Part shown: positions 23,097 through 38,109 of the stretch, in pieces
Numbering within the stretch: position 1 is the first letter of the stretch
How the letters are laid out: the number at the start of each line of letters is the position of its first letter
Assembly (NCBI GenBank): GCA_050084985.1
Contig: JBITNC010000001.1
Location: 151,094,001 to 151,158,000, forward strand
Length of the DNA stretch: 64,000 nt
Direction: 5' to 3'
Source of the DNA: Nageia nagi
Taxonomy: Eukaryota; Pinophyta
Position numbers and translations under genes: made by a program
Notes under the pieces: model-generated
Told to the model about the DNA's origin: nothing
What the model saw: only the letters and a program-made list of their open reading frames with translations
Databases searched by the model: none

Positions 23097-24210
23097 CCAT
23101 CATTGTCAAACCTTTATAGAATTCCTTAGAACCATATAATTTTATAGAAATGATAAATACGCATTTACCAATTTCATTGGTAGTCTTCATCATTTAGTAA
23201 AGCTAAATTTGAACTTTTATAATTCTAATATTATAATGGGTCTAGCCTAAATGTCATATCCATTCATGTCCTGAAAGATCTAAAGAAGCCTCTTAATATC
23301 ATTGAATAACCAAATACTACATTTAGAGTCTTTAATGATTATCCATATACCAACCCTCAAAACCATTATCTTACTGATTTCTATGGGATCTTGAATGTTG
23401 CACACCCTTTGTTATGTTATTTAAGGAAACCTTCATTACAACCTTCTCCTTGTTCAACCTTGGATCCATGAGTTATGTTACATTACTTCTAGCCTTTACC
23501 ATTTCTTTTAGTATGAACATGATGGCACTATCCATAGTGTGATTTATTATATTAACCCATTTGAGTTCTATAATAATACCTTATTCCATCATTATATATT
23601 CATATATTCAAATAATCTCATCATTGATCAACCTTCCACATCCTCAGTTATTCCTACATCAGCCCCTTCCACTTCCTCTCATAAATATGAAGAACACATA
23701 GCTCACTTTGTTGATATTGATATTGGAGAATACAAAATATTTGATACTCCCTTACTTATGCAAACCATGAAAGGCCTTTGTTATCCTACTACATAGAATA
23801 ATTATCAACTAAATCAAAGCATTATCATCTTATTTCTCTCTCCCACATATTCAATCCAACCTAGTCCATGGGGGAGTTTATTCTGCCATAAACTCCTCCT
23901 AGGTAAATAGAAACATCAATCTCGATACCACTCCACCCATCATCCTCATATTCATTGAGAAGTATTTCAAAGATAAATATGGTTTGAAAGGCTTTGATGT
24001 AGGAAAATATGAGCATGGATCTTGCTATCCTTTAAAAATCACCTACAAACTTCCCAAGGATATGACTAGTTGAATCAGATATTAGATATCCTCTCCTTCA
24101 AAAGAACCAATTGGCTATAAATATCAACTATCTTCTTCCTCAACTAGTGAAAAATAGACCATAAAATCCAACACTACCATTTCTTTCATGACCCACCTCA
24201 CTAAATCGTA
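23097..24210 (+). pseudogene. Decayed coding fragment, probably retroelement-derived, unassigned
   Basis: An 85-codon open frame at 23539-23796 contains a Ser/Thr/Pro linker (IDQPSTSSVIPTSAPSTSS) followed by HIAHFVDIDIGEYKIFDTPL, and similar but stop-ridden frames continue to about 24200 (EKYFKDKYGFKGFD-type readings). The mixture suggests an old polyprotein, possibly the continuation of the gypsy gag remnant left of the gag-only element. No Asp-Thr/Ser-Gly protease, RT or integrase motif is legible, so the family is not assigned. Confidence 0.3.
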
Positions 24211-27200
24211 GTCTCATGACATGTTTTATTATGTTTATAATGGACCTATGGATTTGGTTGTTGTGTGATTGTTGCATTTGATGATTTGGTTATGCTACAT
24301 ATATGATGCATTGTTATGTCTTATGATGTAATTATACTTGTAGTATTATTACATGCATAAATACTAATGATAAGATGTTATTTTGTAGGACTTATGAGGT
24401 TTGGATCATATATGAGCATTGGATCATACTTGAGAATTAATCATTGCATTAGCACTCATTTCCACATATGGTATACTATATCCAATTCATTTTATCTTTC
24501 ATATTTTCATTTACACCTCAACATACTTGCATGAAAGAAATATGAATAATTGATCAAAAACCTTATCATTTTTGCATCAATAGACTAACATTGAATTGTA
24601 TACTACATGGGAAAATAAATCACACTAAATAATATCAAGTTGCATAGATTACGAGCTTTGGTTCATTTGCACATATAGTGTATTTTCAACATGGTCTTAG
24701 AAGGAATACTAAGGAGTTTAAATTACATTTTAGTATCTTAATATTATACCTTCAAAACAAAAAATAATAATATTATGTTAGTTTTTATTTTATAAACTAT
24801 ATTTATAAAATAAAAATAAGCATAAGAGAAAATAAAAATAATAAAATAAGCTAATTCCTAACTTTAGAATATTCAAAAGGAGGGGTAATTAGTCATTTAA
24901 ATGGCCTATGTTCTAAAAACTAACCCTAAATACCTAAGCCTAAGTTTTAGCCTAAGACTAAAACTAAACCCTATTATGCCTAACCCTAATGTGACATGGA
25001 AGAGGAGTGGGGGAACATCCTAGGCACTTGTCATTTATTTCATTTGTTGAAAAGGCTAAGGAAATCCATGGTGCTAGAAACTTATGATTTCTATGGATAT
25101 ATCCCTCATACATGTAGGCTTCTATGATGTTATGTAGGAAGCCAATCCTCCTCCATGTAGCTAATTTTAACATCCCATATTGATGGACATCAAGCTATAA
25201 TGACATAAGACTTAAAGCATCTCAAAGTTACTTGTTTTTCTCCATGTAGCTAATATGAATGGTTAGGATCTTTTAATTTGAAAAGATTTATATTTCAATT
25301 GATAGTGAAGGTAAAATCATTGTAGGGAATGGAATAAGGGTCATTTGGTTTTCTCATTGTAGTGATATGTTACCCAAATTTCATAAGGAAAACTCTAGCA
25401 TTTTGATTAGTAGAATTTGGATTTGTTGTAGGTGATAGGTAACATGTCATTATGAGTATTTTTGGTTCTATAATTATGGATAAAGGATTTTGCATAATGC
25501 CATGAATAATCATGAAGATATGTCATCTTAAAATTAATCTTTTCATCATGGATTTAGGGCATGAGATAGTAATCTTATGTATATTTAAGATAAGTATTAT
25601 TATGATGGATTTAAATATGTTTTGTAAATTTTCTATTGGGAGAAAATTAATTCTAATTGGTTTAAGTTGGAGTCTATATAATATGGTTATAAATAGGAGG
25701 GATTTGTGGTTTGGTATGCATGACATAGTTGATGTTGAAGAGGAATAATCATGGTTGCGAGACTTGGAGCTTGAAATTGCAATCTAATTTAGCCAAGTAA
25801 GCCACTATAGATATATTGCCTATTAGGGATTAACATCAAATTTTTATTATATTTAATTTAGTATGTTTTTTCTTAACTTGATAAGTAAATTTATTGATAA
25901 ACTTATAGGGTTTTTTATAAACCCTAGGTGTGAGTTCATAGGGTTTAATTTTTCTTATTTCTAATACTCTAGTTTGTAATTTGGTAGAGATTTTATTTAT
26001 TAATATAAAACCCTAGTTAAGTAAGATTTATTTTTAGTTGTAAAAATTTACTTGATGATTACATGTTTATAATGAAAAAAATCTTTTCTAGAATAAATGG
26101 TGTTCATAAGGATTTATTGGTAGAACTAAAACCCTAGTTATGTGTAACAATTTCTTTTGAAGCATTTGTTATTTCATAGAAATATAATTATGGATTCCTA
26201 TTTTATTGTTAAAGATTATTTATGTTGGTAGAGATTTTATTTAATCTCAATTTATTTATATTTATTTAAGCCAAGGGTTTTTTTTAATGAATAATAAGAA
26301 TTTTATTTTGAGCTTCAAATCTTAAGCTATCATTGGAAAAAATAGGATGCTATTGTTGTGACAAAAAAGTAATAACCCTTTGAATAATAACATCAAACAT
26401 GTTTCACTAAGTGTTAATACTCCTAGGTATCAATAGGTATTTGATATTATCCAGTTACAACCTCCATTTTAGGCTAACTAAATCATACGATGATGAAACT
26501 AGATCTTTTTATGTATCAATTAGCCTTGGATTGAAACCCTTATGTGATCTCTACTAAATATTGTGTGTTAAGCTTTGAGATCTCTAACTTGTTCAACTCA
26601 AAAAGGGAAATAATAATATCTTCAAGAGGGAATGACCTAATAACTTCTAACCAATATAAAGTAGAGTGCAGATTGGTGCATTGTTCATTAAGTAACCAAT
26701 TCTAACAAACATCGATAAAGGATGAAGAAAGAAGAATACCGGATCCATTTTCAATCATTCAACATCCACATGTTGTGAAATTCATATATTGAAAAATATA
26801 AAATAAGCATCCATTCATTATTTTAAACTTATAATAATAAATGAAGAACATATAACATCATATCACAAAACCTTAAGAAAATATAACAAAGGAAGTGCCC
26901 TTAAAATATTATAAACAAAGTTCTTACACTATAATATTGTACAAAATAATTGCTAAAATAAATGATTTTTCTTCAATTAAAAATGTATAAAGATTTCCCA
27001 AATAATGTTAAAACCCCTAGAAACAACACCTCTACCTAGCCTATAATACTTGAGAGCTGGGTGTAATAGGGAATTGGGTCACAACATTGCTTCTCTGATA
27101 CATCTCCTAAAAAACCAAGTGAAATCTATTTTATACATGGTGAAAGGTACAAAAGATAATGGAAATTATATAAAATTTGAGATAGAGCACCAATAATTAC

Positions 27201-27379
27201 CTAGCTAGCTTAAGAACTCAAAAAATGATCAAGTATCAGAGCCTTCTCCTTCTTCATGTAGACATCATTGTAATATTACTTTTCCCAAAAATTAAAATTT
27301 TCCAACTTAAAATAACTAACTTGATTCTTACACTACATTTCAATGAAGAAAAATGAACACATCCTCTTCCAAACTTACC
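24211..27379. other. AT-rich decayed sequence, possible LTR remnant near 25680
   Basis: No convincing gene is seen. At about 25670-25710 the plus strand has 'tctatataatatgg' and 'tataaataggaggg', which resemble an LTR core promoter, but no second copy of this sequence was found in the window. Short frames at 24964 (-) and 25512 (+) are hydrophobic and motif-free. Repeated 'aaaccctag' words occur at 25915-26130. Confidence 0.3.
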
Positions 27380-28860
27380 ACCTATCAAAAAAGCAAGCAT
27401 TTAAACTCCACCTTCATTGGTTAGAAGAAGTCAAACTCTCCTGAAGTTTCTTCAGTATCAGACTAATAAATATTTTCATATCCAATTGTATTCCATGAAA
27501 ATAACTCCAATTAATTCTCTGATAATGATCCTAAAGTTTTAAATATATTACTTTTGCAAATCCTTAATTGGGGAGAATAAACACCAACTATCACTTTCTT
27601 TATATATTTTCTATCTTCTTTAGAAAACTACTTTCAAATCCTATTTAGAACACTTCCTCATCCAACCTCTTGTGCTAATTCATGTTTGAAATAATAATTA
27701 TTGTGCTTGATAGAAATGGGAACATTGATGCCATTCATCAATCTTTGATGGCAATCATGTGGATAAAAAGGCCACCAACTCATTTCATCTAGACAAAACT
27801 TATCAATTTCAACAATGTAATTTACCAATGATTGATGTGAATTAAACAAATAAAAATTAAATTTACAATACAATTGTAAGAATGGAATATTTCTAAATTT
27901 CTTTATCATTCAAAATATACCATATTCAACAGTCTACCTAACCAATTCCAATACAAACAAAAAAACTAAACATGCATTGGGAAGAGCCTTAGGTGGAATG
28001 TTTGCACCATAAACCCTAATAAAAGAGAACTCTTATGTGACAAACTATTCTCTAAGACTTGGTATAAAATCAACTAGAGCTTTCTTGATGTAGGATAATG
28101 ATATTCCTTTTATAATAACATGCAACTTTGGCATAATATGACAATAAAAATGCCTTATACCCCCATGAATTAAGGTTTATTGAATAATCTTCAACATACC
28201 CTGAATATAATCAACTTCTTTAGCTTCTAGCATGTAGAGGATTTCATGTGGTAACTAACCTACAAGGAAATAAATAAGGATTGAATAGTATAAGAATTTT
28301 AGCAAAATCAAGTTATTATATTCAATATATTATAACAATTTTAAACCTAATTAACTAAATTTGCATTTTGTTATAGATCTATGTACCCCAATCAAATCTC
28401 TTTATCCTCTCTTTAGTGGTACTAATGTGTGTTAGAGAAAATATATGATTTGTTACTATAAGATTGTCTTCAATACCCAATAACATTTGTATCATGGTTA
28501 TCTAGGAGGAAGAATTTGGTTTTATGTATGCTTTGGGAATGGAAAAAGTTGAGAGCACAACCTTTCCATATTAAAGTGAAAAGGATAAGATCAATCATTG
28601 TCTATATAATGGTTAATTCCTTGGAAAAGGACTGGCAAATTAATTGGAATGTTATCTAGTTTCTAATGAAACACTCTTATAAAATCCATCATTTGTAAGG
28701 AGAAAATTTTTTCACTACTAATCTTTCTAAAAGTACTATCAACTCGATGATAAGATTGAATTAACCAAAACATAATATTGAGGCTCGAAAGTACCTTAGG
28801 ACATATTATTTTTTTGACATTAGAATCCCAATTGAAATTTTCTAGATTCTCCATATTTAA
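27380..28860 (-). pseudogene. Long decayed coding region of unknown family
   Basis: The 63-codon stretch at 28854-28663 and the 83-codon stretch at 27909-27658 lie in the same minus-strand frame. Between them that frame still reads as protein, interrupted mainly by TAA/TAG where glutamine would fit. Readable pieces in order are SSLNIMFWLIQSYHRVDSTF, LPHEILYMLEAKEVDYIQGM, LIHGGIRHFYCHIMPKLHVI, SYIKKALVDFIPSLRE, FSFIRVYGANIPPKALPNAC, FNFYLFNSHQSLVNYIVEID, and DEMSWWPFYPHDCHQRLMNG. It probably continues to about 27380 (EDRKYIKKVIVGVYSPQLRI). That is over 450 codons of a single ancient gene. I do not recognise the family; it could be an antisense ORF of a retroelement, a host gene remnant or a DNA-transposon gene. 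Confidence 0.5.
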
Positions 28861-29258
28861 ATTTTGAGCTTTTATATTTTTGAATAATGATTTGATTTAT
28901 TCTAGGTGTATGCTAGGTATATCCTTCACCTCTTTCAATGGGCAATAGGTCTCACTTACATCTCCTTTACTACTTCATAATTTATCTAAATATGTTGATT
29001 CAAGTTTTGCAACACTTTAATCAAACTTTTTGATAAGTGAGAACCAATAAATTATTGATAGGGTTGTAATATGAAGATATCAAAACTCTCCATATTGTAC
29101 CCTTGAATGCTCAAATGAAAAAATTTAAAATTAGAATTAGTTTTAACTACGATCCTCCTCAAATTATCTATCAAATAATAACAAGATTTTCACCACCATA
29201 GGTACTATATTTAATTATGACAACATAAACCATCCTATATTAATTCTCATTTCCCTAG

Positions 29259-30001
29259 AGTAGATGCTTAAAAATTATTTATTATTTATTTAATAAATCA
29301 TATTTAGACTTCTTAAATGACTTATTGCAATATTAAAAATGTTAAGATAAGTTGATATTACGAGGCAATGCCATGTGTTATATTAAATTCTATATCATTT
29401 ATCATTGTTCACATTCTAAAGTATATTGAATATAATAAATATTATATCATTACTAGAGGTCAGCCTTTACTCCTTTCTATGTCTTTGTAGGCTATATATG
29501 CAAGTGGAATAGGTTGACCTCCACATATTGGAACTCTTTGTTATGATAAGAACCTTTATAGGTGGTTGTTAACTATAGTCTTCATCAAGCTACGATGTCT
29601 TTATATGCCACCTATTATGAGAAATTATTATACTATGAGTTATGAACTTTATATATTTTATGCACAACACAATTCGTCATATCTCATGTAGTAAATGTGT
29701 GTGTATCTTAGGCTAATGATGGTGTACATATTCTAGACTAAGGGTTCCATATTTTGGTGGCTGAGCTATTGGTTTGAGTACATGAAGACCCACTAACAAG
29801 CTCACCATGAATCCAATCCCTATCCTATGAATATTCATTGCTACTTGTTGTTGAGGATTGTACATACACTTCATATTAGGTTCATGTGTTCTATGTGTAA
29901 TTTTTGTAATCTGATATAGTGTATCATATCTATTTCTTCTTATATTGTAGATCATTTATTTAATTATTTTTATTTGTAATTTGCATAATTTTTGGTCTAC
30001 A
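29259..30001 (+). repeat. 5' LTR of element D
   Basis: It aligns with 40938-41682 from 'tagatgc(t/c)taaaaa' to a terminal 'ctaca'. The first base of the expected TG is A in this copy. It is followed by 'ttttggtgaattcgat', a candidate primer site like that of element B. Confidence 0.7.
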
Positions 30002-30167
30002 TTTTGGTGAATTCGATATTATTACACACCTAGATATCAATATAGGGCATCCCTTATAAAGATTCATGAATCTATTTTTGTTATTATCTCTCCCCTTACT
30101 TGAGGTTCTTTGAGTAATAGCTAGAGAAAATTATAAAACTAGGTTTTGTTCTACATATATTTCAAAT

Positions 30168-32300
30168 ATGGATCTAAATGAACAATAGATTAGGGTTTCT
30201 AAAAGTAAGATTCATTTTAATGATATCAAGAGAAGTATTAGGGTTAACCTTGATTTACCTCTACAAGAGCCTGATATCAATGATAGAATGGATATTGATG
30301 AAGATAATGATACTGAATCTACAAGTTTTATACAAAGATGACTATTATCAAAAGAACTCCTAATAGGCATAATGTGTCTATAATTGATTATGATTTTGAA
30401 AATATAATATTAGGAAGCCATGATGATACTTTTGATAGTGATGTTGAATTGATGAGTTAGATACAATTCTTAGCCATGTTAGATCAATAAAGGAATTATT
30501 ATCTAATAAAGAAAAATTGGAGTATTATCTTACTAGTAATTATGAGCAAGTTATTGATATCTTAACAAATTATGAGTTGTTAGAAGTATGTTTGAAATTA
30601 TCGTAATCCTTGAATAGCTTGTTTTCCTATGACAATGTAGGATCTGAAAAATGGAGAGTCTCTACTACAAAGAAGGATGTCAATAATGGAGTACAAGACT
30701 TTTTGCATGTCACTAACAACGTGGAAGAAAAGGTACCAAAAACTCAAAATAACATGGTAATCAAAGAGGTCAATGAGGAAAGTGAGGCCGAGTCTAAATA
30801 CTTGGTAACTCACCTCAACGATCATCATCTAGGTACACTCCTTGAATTTTCTAATAGGGAAAAAGGTAAGAATAGGTTGGTTAATGATGAAACTATAGTA
30901 GATATTGCTAAAAAACTTTCTAATGTAATTAATAATGCTTATGAACATAATCCTGGTAGGTAAAAAGAACATAAGATAAAACTTGATGCTCTAGAAGATT
31001 ATTACTTTCAAAAGGCTAATAAGGAAAAAAAAACTAGCATTTATATTGGAATTGGTTGACAAACTTGAAAATGAAAAACTGCATAAGATTAGGGCATTTT
31101 TGCAACTTAAAGAAGTCGAACTTAGAAAGGAAAAAGTGAACAAACCACCTTCTCAAATTAGCAATGGACCACCTTTAACCCCATGACCAACGCTAAAAAG
31201 TAATCAATGTCCTGTAATGCCAAATAATAGAAAGGTAGTACATGAAAGGATTGAGTAATTATAAAAAGAATTGCAAGTGGATAATGAAGAAGATTTTTTA
31301 TTTTACTTGAAGCATCCATTGACTGATTGTATTGTTTATAAATTGATTACTAGTAAGAAAAGTGTGAAATTTACAAAGTTTGATGGTTTGCAAGATCCAA
31401 AAATGCATTTTAGAAAATTTTAGGAGGAAGTTATTGAATATGCTCATGATAGAGATATGCTTGCAAAATTATTTTCAAGTAGCCTAAAGGATGATGCATT
31501 GAAATGGTATTTTATTCTCCTTAAAAAGAGCATTGATAAAATATGAAGATTTGATTCATGTATTTTTGGAAAGCTTCAAGTATAATATTAAATAAAAGGT
31601 TCAATTCAAAGATTTGTGTAAAATTAAGTAATTATGTAATCAATGTTTATTTGATTTTATAAAAATATGGAAAGAAACTGCAAATAATATCACTGTGCCT
31701 TAGCAAGATTTAAAGAATACATTTGTAAATGCTTTATTACCTATGTATAAGTTGTTGGTTATCTCTAATCATGGATTAATATTAGCTAGAATGATAGATA
31801 TTTTGATTGAAAAGGAATATTGTATCAACCAAACTTATAAGAAATGATATCAAAAAACCCAAATGTATGACTCAATAGACAAACCAAAAGTAAATAAAAA
31901 GAAACCTTAAGTGCATACAAAGAAAATTGAAGTTGCTATAGCTAATGTTGATAGAAACAAGAATAAATCACAAAGAATATTTATAAGGCTAACTGATATT
32001 GTTGATAATATTCTTAATATGTTACTAAAATAAGAACTTATTGAGCTTCAACCAATGGTTTAGCACCATTTTCCAAATGACGTTCCTAAAAATCATAGAT
32101 ATAAAGAATTTTGTAATTATCATAGGAAACCAAGATACTTAACAAGAAATTGCAAGGTCTTAAGAAAAATAGTTTAGGATTTCATTGACAAGAAAGCAAT
32201 TCAGATGGGTAATCATATCAAAGTACAAGATGTACCTATCCATCCTTATAATGAACAAATAGATATATTTATGAACCCTTTACCAAGGATGACTTAGTAA
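30168..32300 (+). pseudogene. Decayed Ty3/gypsy gag of element D
   Basis: The ATG at 30168 begins an acidic N-terminal part (IHFNDIKRSIRVNLDLPLQE, then MDIDEDNDTESTSF). A 117-codon open stretch at 30610-30963 is charged and helical. A coiled-coil segment (LVDKLENEKLHKIRAFLQL) leads to the gag core, VKFTKFDGLQDPKMHFRKF, DRDMLAKLFSSSLKDDALKW, and later FVNALLPMYKLLVISNHGLI. Near 32103-32155 a knuckle-like CNYHRKPRYLTRNCKVLRK remains, in which the usual Gly-His pair reads Arg-Tyr. The frame holds numerous stops and frameshifts. It is about 700 codons overall, long for a gag, as in Tat/Ogre-type elements (family knowledge). No polymerase follows. Confidence 0.7.
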
Positions 32301-33290
32301 CCAAAAGGCTTCATTAGTTCGGAAAGTACTTCATAATGTATGAGTTATTATTTCTCTAACAAGAATGGATGCATGAGATAGTGGCAATGAGTGAGATGGA
32401 TTCATGATGATGGGAAGGCACACTAGAATAGAAGAGATCATGAAGTAAGAATCACTAACGATATGCATGATTGCTTGCATGCAGCCAATGACATGACATA
32501 CACTACTAGGAAGGCACCTATTTTTATGCCTGCATCTACAAATAGCATATGGGTTGCAAAACCTTCCTAGGTATGTAAAGTTATTTCTTAAGGTGTGAAA
32601 ATTTCAAAACTTAGGGTATAATAGATGGGTTGTTTCTTGGAGGGGAAAATGTATATTATTCATAATCATAAAGGTTAGTTCATGGTTCCATTAGTTTTTT
32701 GAGAGTGTTTTGCAAAAGTTCATCATACATTTTTCTTTTCAAAATGTTAAAATCCATGTTGCTAACGGAGTATGACTATTTTTAGGCTGTTAACAATGTG
32801 CCTTTTTTGAACCAAAATTAAAAATGATAGTATTTCTTAATTATTTTTCATATGTTGAAATGTTTTGGAAGGGCACAATGCATTTTTGCATTTGTTAACA
32901 TAGAAAAGCTAGGCCTTTTTTGTTATTGCTTACATTTGGTACCTAGGGACCCTATTTTCATTTTATTTTGCATAGTGGCTTTAGGGAGTAGAAATTGAAT
33001 ATTTTTATAAAATTGCTTAATTGGTGTCTATTTTACTCATCATGCATGATTTTGTGTTCTTTTAAATCTATTGTTATAATGCTTCATGACTAAAAATATG
33101 CAATAAGTTGTGTGGTTTGTTGATTAAGCTTAGTAAGTTGTACTTTGTAAAATTAAAATTGACAAACACAAAACAAGCTATACACTAAACAAAATAACAA
33201 AAATTAAACATTCATTCATATTTAACACAATATTCAGAGTAAAAAAGAATCATATATATATCAAAATAGGGGTGTGCATAGGTCCCAATA
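32301..33290. other. Spacer after gag in element D
   Basis: AT-rich with T-runs and 'aggccttttttg', matching the equivalent spacer in element B. No gene is seen. Confidence 0.35.
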
Positions 33291-34450
33291 TACAAAACTA
33301 GTGTTGTGCACTACTACCAACCTGGCTAGGCCTAGATGTTATCCTGGACCCACTACTCTATCTTGATAAAGTAACTCCACATGATATATCATTGGTACTG
33401 ATCATGTGGGTTATTAATAAAGTCTTCTCACTCTCATATTTCTTTTTCAAAATAATGATCTCTCAATCCTTATGGTCTATTTTGTCCATCAACCCTTGGA
33501 TGAATGACCACTGCTCATTTGGTGGATGCATATCTACCCTCTCTTGCAGTGTCTTAAGAGACTAGTCCATGGATGCAATTTGTGCATCCCTAATTGATAT
33601 TATAGCTTGAGATCTTGATTTTATCCTATAGTGTTGTAATCTATGCAACACTCTCTCTTATAAATTAGAAACTATCACATGTTAGTTTTCCCAACCTTGT
33701 AAACTAATATGTAATAAATGTAACAAATGAACAAGTATGTTACTACCACTAGTGGCAAAGCCTCAGTTAGGGCCACTAATCTTGGTGTTGGTCATGGTTC
33801 TCCTTGCATAAGAATATCATGCATGGGATTATCAAACTATTTTGGGTCTTCATATGAAGACCCCTCTGAAGCTACCTCATCATCACCATCCATTCCAAAT
33901 GGGGTTGGATGCAAGTATCCCACCATGCCATGAACCCCCTCACAATGTTGGATTCCATGGAGAAATCAGTAGTTGGATCCAATATCCTAGGTGTCTCCTA
34001 GGCAACCACACAACCTAGTATAATCTTTGCTCCTAGTGGAGCATCCCTCTTTTTCCTATATCAATGATAGTAGATGAGGGTAGAAGGAATCTCCTGCCAA
34101 ATCCTAAACTAGCATAATAGTTGTTGGGGCAAGCAGGGCTCCACCAACTTCCTTTGAGTCTAAAGGAAGTAAGGTTGCCTTACCTAGGAAAGCTGGTGGA
34201 TATCATCCTTCCAAACAAAATCTATTTAAGATACCCAAACCATATCTTTAGTTTGGAGTGCATCTATCTTTCTCCACCTCACCTCTAGTATATGTGGGTA
34301 CTGATACCCATGTGCTAGTGAGACCTAGTAAGTCAAGGAAATATATGAGGGATCATCCTTCACCCTTTATAACCCTATAGGTTGAATGAAAACAATCTTA
34401 TCATATGATCATATCTTAAGGTAGGGAAAATGGTAGCAATGAATCAATAT
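33291..34450 (-). pseudogene. Antisense ORF of element D, C-terminal block
   Basis: Minus-strand frames with stops give a hydrophilic, probably C-terminal part: GMVGYLHPTPFGMDGDDEVA, SEGSSYEDPK, and upstream EVGGALLAPTTIMLV. It resembles in place and composition the block at 11400-12250 of element B, including a shared 'atcccaccatg/gtcccaccat' segment. I read it as the distal part of the PMD-type ORF whose proximal part lies at 38110-39140. The assignment rests mainly on this parallel with element B. Confidence 0.4.
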
Positions 34451-34618
34451 CCAAATGGCTAGAATTTAGGATTTCAAAATTTAAATATGGCTACTAAGGT
34501 GGATCTCGCATCCGATATCTTCATCTCGATTTTATTATTTTTTTAAACTTTTTTGGGAGTGTATGCCTACCTACTAATAATGTTTTAAAGGGTATGCCTT
34601 TATTTAGAACATGCTTAA

Positions 34619-36599
<1,981 letters not shown>

Positions 36600-36851
36600 A
36601 TGCTACCGAATGGTAGCAGGATGCCATTGAGCGATAGAAGGATGCCACCAGGTGGTACAAGTCTGCTACTAAGTGGTAGCACTCTCCTACTAGGCAACAC
36701 TAATATGCTCTTAGGAGTTACCAGGATGCCATCAAGTGGTATCATTCTACTACCATGCGGTAGTAGCCTACTACAATTTGTAGGTAGAATGCTACCGTTT
36801 GAAGGCATAATGCCACCATTTGAATATATCATGCTACCATCCAAAGAAAGA
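36600..36851. repeat. 21-bp minisatellite of hairpin-forming units (12 units)
   Basis: Twelve 21-bp units, many containing a short inverted repeat around a 4-base loop, for example GCTACCgaatGGTAGC at the start, GCTACTaagtGGTAGC, and CTACTACCatgcGGTAGTAG. Because the period is divisible by three and the units are near-palindromic, both strands stay open (132 codons plus, 116 codons minus) and show heptads such as MLPNGSR, MPPGGTS, LLLSGST, MLPFEGI. I treat both frames as by-products of the repeat. Confidence 0.85.
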
Positions 36852-38109
36852 CTACTACTATATTTCAAATATGCTTTTTTGGTAAGCTCACTCAAAGGAG
36901 ATCCAGGAGAAAATAACAATGGATGTATCAAATTTATTATTTATAATAAGGTATTTATATGGGGCGATATAATCAAAATATAAATAATAATTTGTAATTT
37001 CAAGGCGAAGTTGGCTATTTATTATTTCAAAATATTAGTGATTTAATAAAAAATTAATTTAAATTTTAAATTTGACTTGGTGACATAGCCCAAAATAATA
37101 ATAATAATAAAATGTTTTGGCGATAAAAGTATTTTTATAACCCAAAAAATTCACCATTTTCCATTTTTAGAATTTCTAAAATTTACTTATTAGCTAACAT
37201 TCATGCATAAAATGATCCCTGCAAAGGATTAACAAATATTTACTTTAAAGTAATGATAGAGTAATTAAAGTTCATATGTTAAGTAGCGGCCAAGATGGAA
37301 TCATAGGTATATCAAAAGAATATCATATTGAATCCATATTCCTTTTCAAGATGTACAGAGAGAGTAACACACATATTTTTAAAACAATGATATATCCAAT
37401 AAAATCAACATAGTTATGACCATAAATTCCACTTTGGTGATTAGTTAATAAAGTGATGTAACAAAGACCAAAGTGATTCTCCTTTGTCTGGCGAGTTGAA
37501 GTCTCATGAGTTTGAAGTCGTGCATAGAGAAGAAGTGGAGGATTTAGCAACCGACTCTTATACATATTAAAATCTTCTAAGATAACCTCTTTTTGTTGCT
37601 TATTGAAAGATTATTGTTGTTTAAAACTCTATTAACCTCATAATTATTTCAATCTTTTCAACTTATATTACTTCTCACATTTATTGAAATAGAAACCACA
37701 TAATTATTTCATTCTTTTCAATTTAAATATTATTTTTAACATTCATTAAAATGAATATTGCTTATAGTTGAAAGTGTAAATTGAGGTTTAAGTTATGTTT
37801 TACAAATAATTAGAGGTGATCTTCTATAATTTTTTATTTTTAATTTTCTTATTAGATATAGATAAATAGATAAGTGTTTTTATTTTCCTTTTAAAGGTTT
37901 GTAAGATATATCAAATTTTTTTCAAACAAGAAAAGAAAATACATAAATTAAGTATTTGAATAGTTATTCACCTTATATTTATATTTTTCATCCTTTTTCT
38001 ATTAACTATAACATGATTCAAAATTGATCACCCCATTTTTCGAACAGGTTTCAAGATTGATCGCCCTCCTATTAAAAGTCATTTTTTATGAGGAGGTCTT
38101 AAAATTTTC
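36852..38109. other. AT-rich sequence inside element D, nothing recognised
   Basis: AT-rich spacer with short AAT repeats (37090-37110). A Cys-free 80-codon minus frame at 37323-37565 has no motif. The right end abuts the PMD block. Confidence 0.3.
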
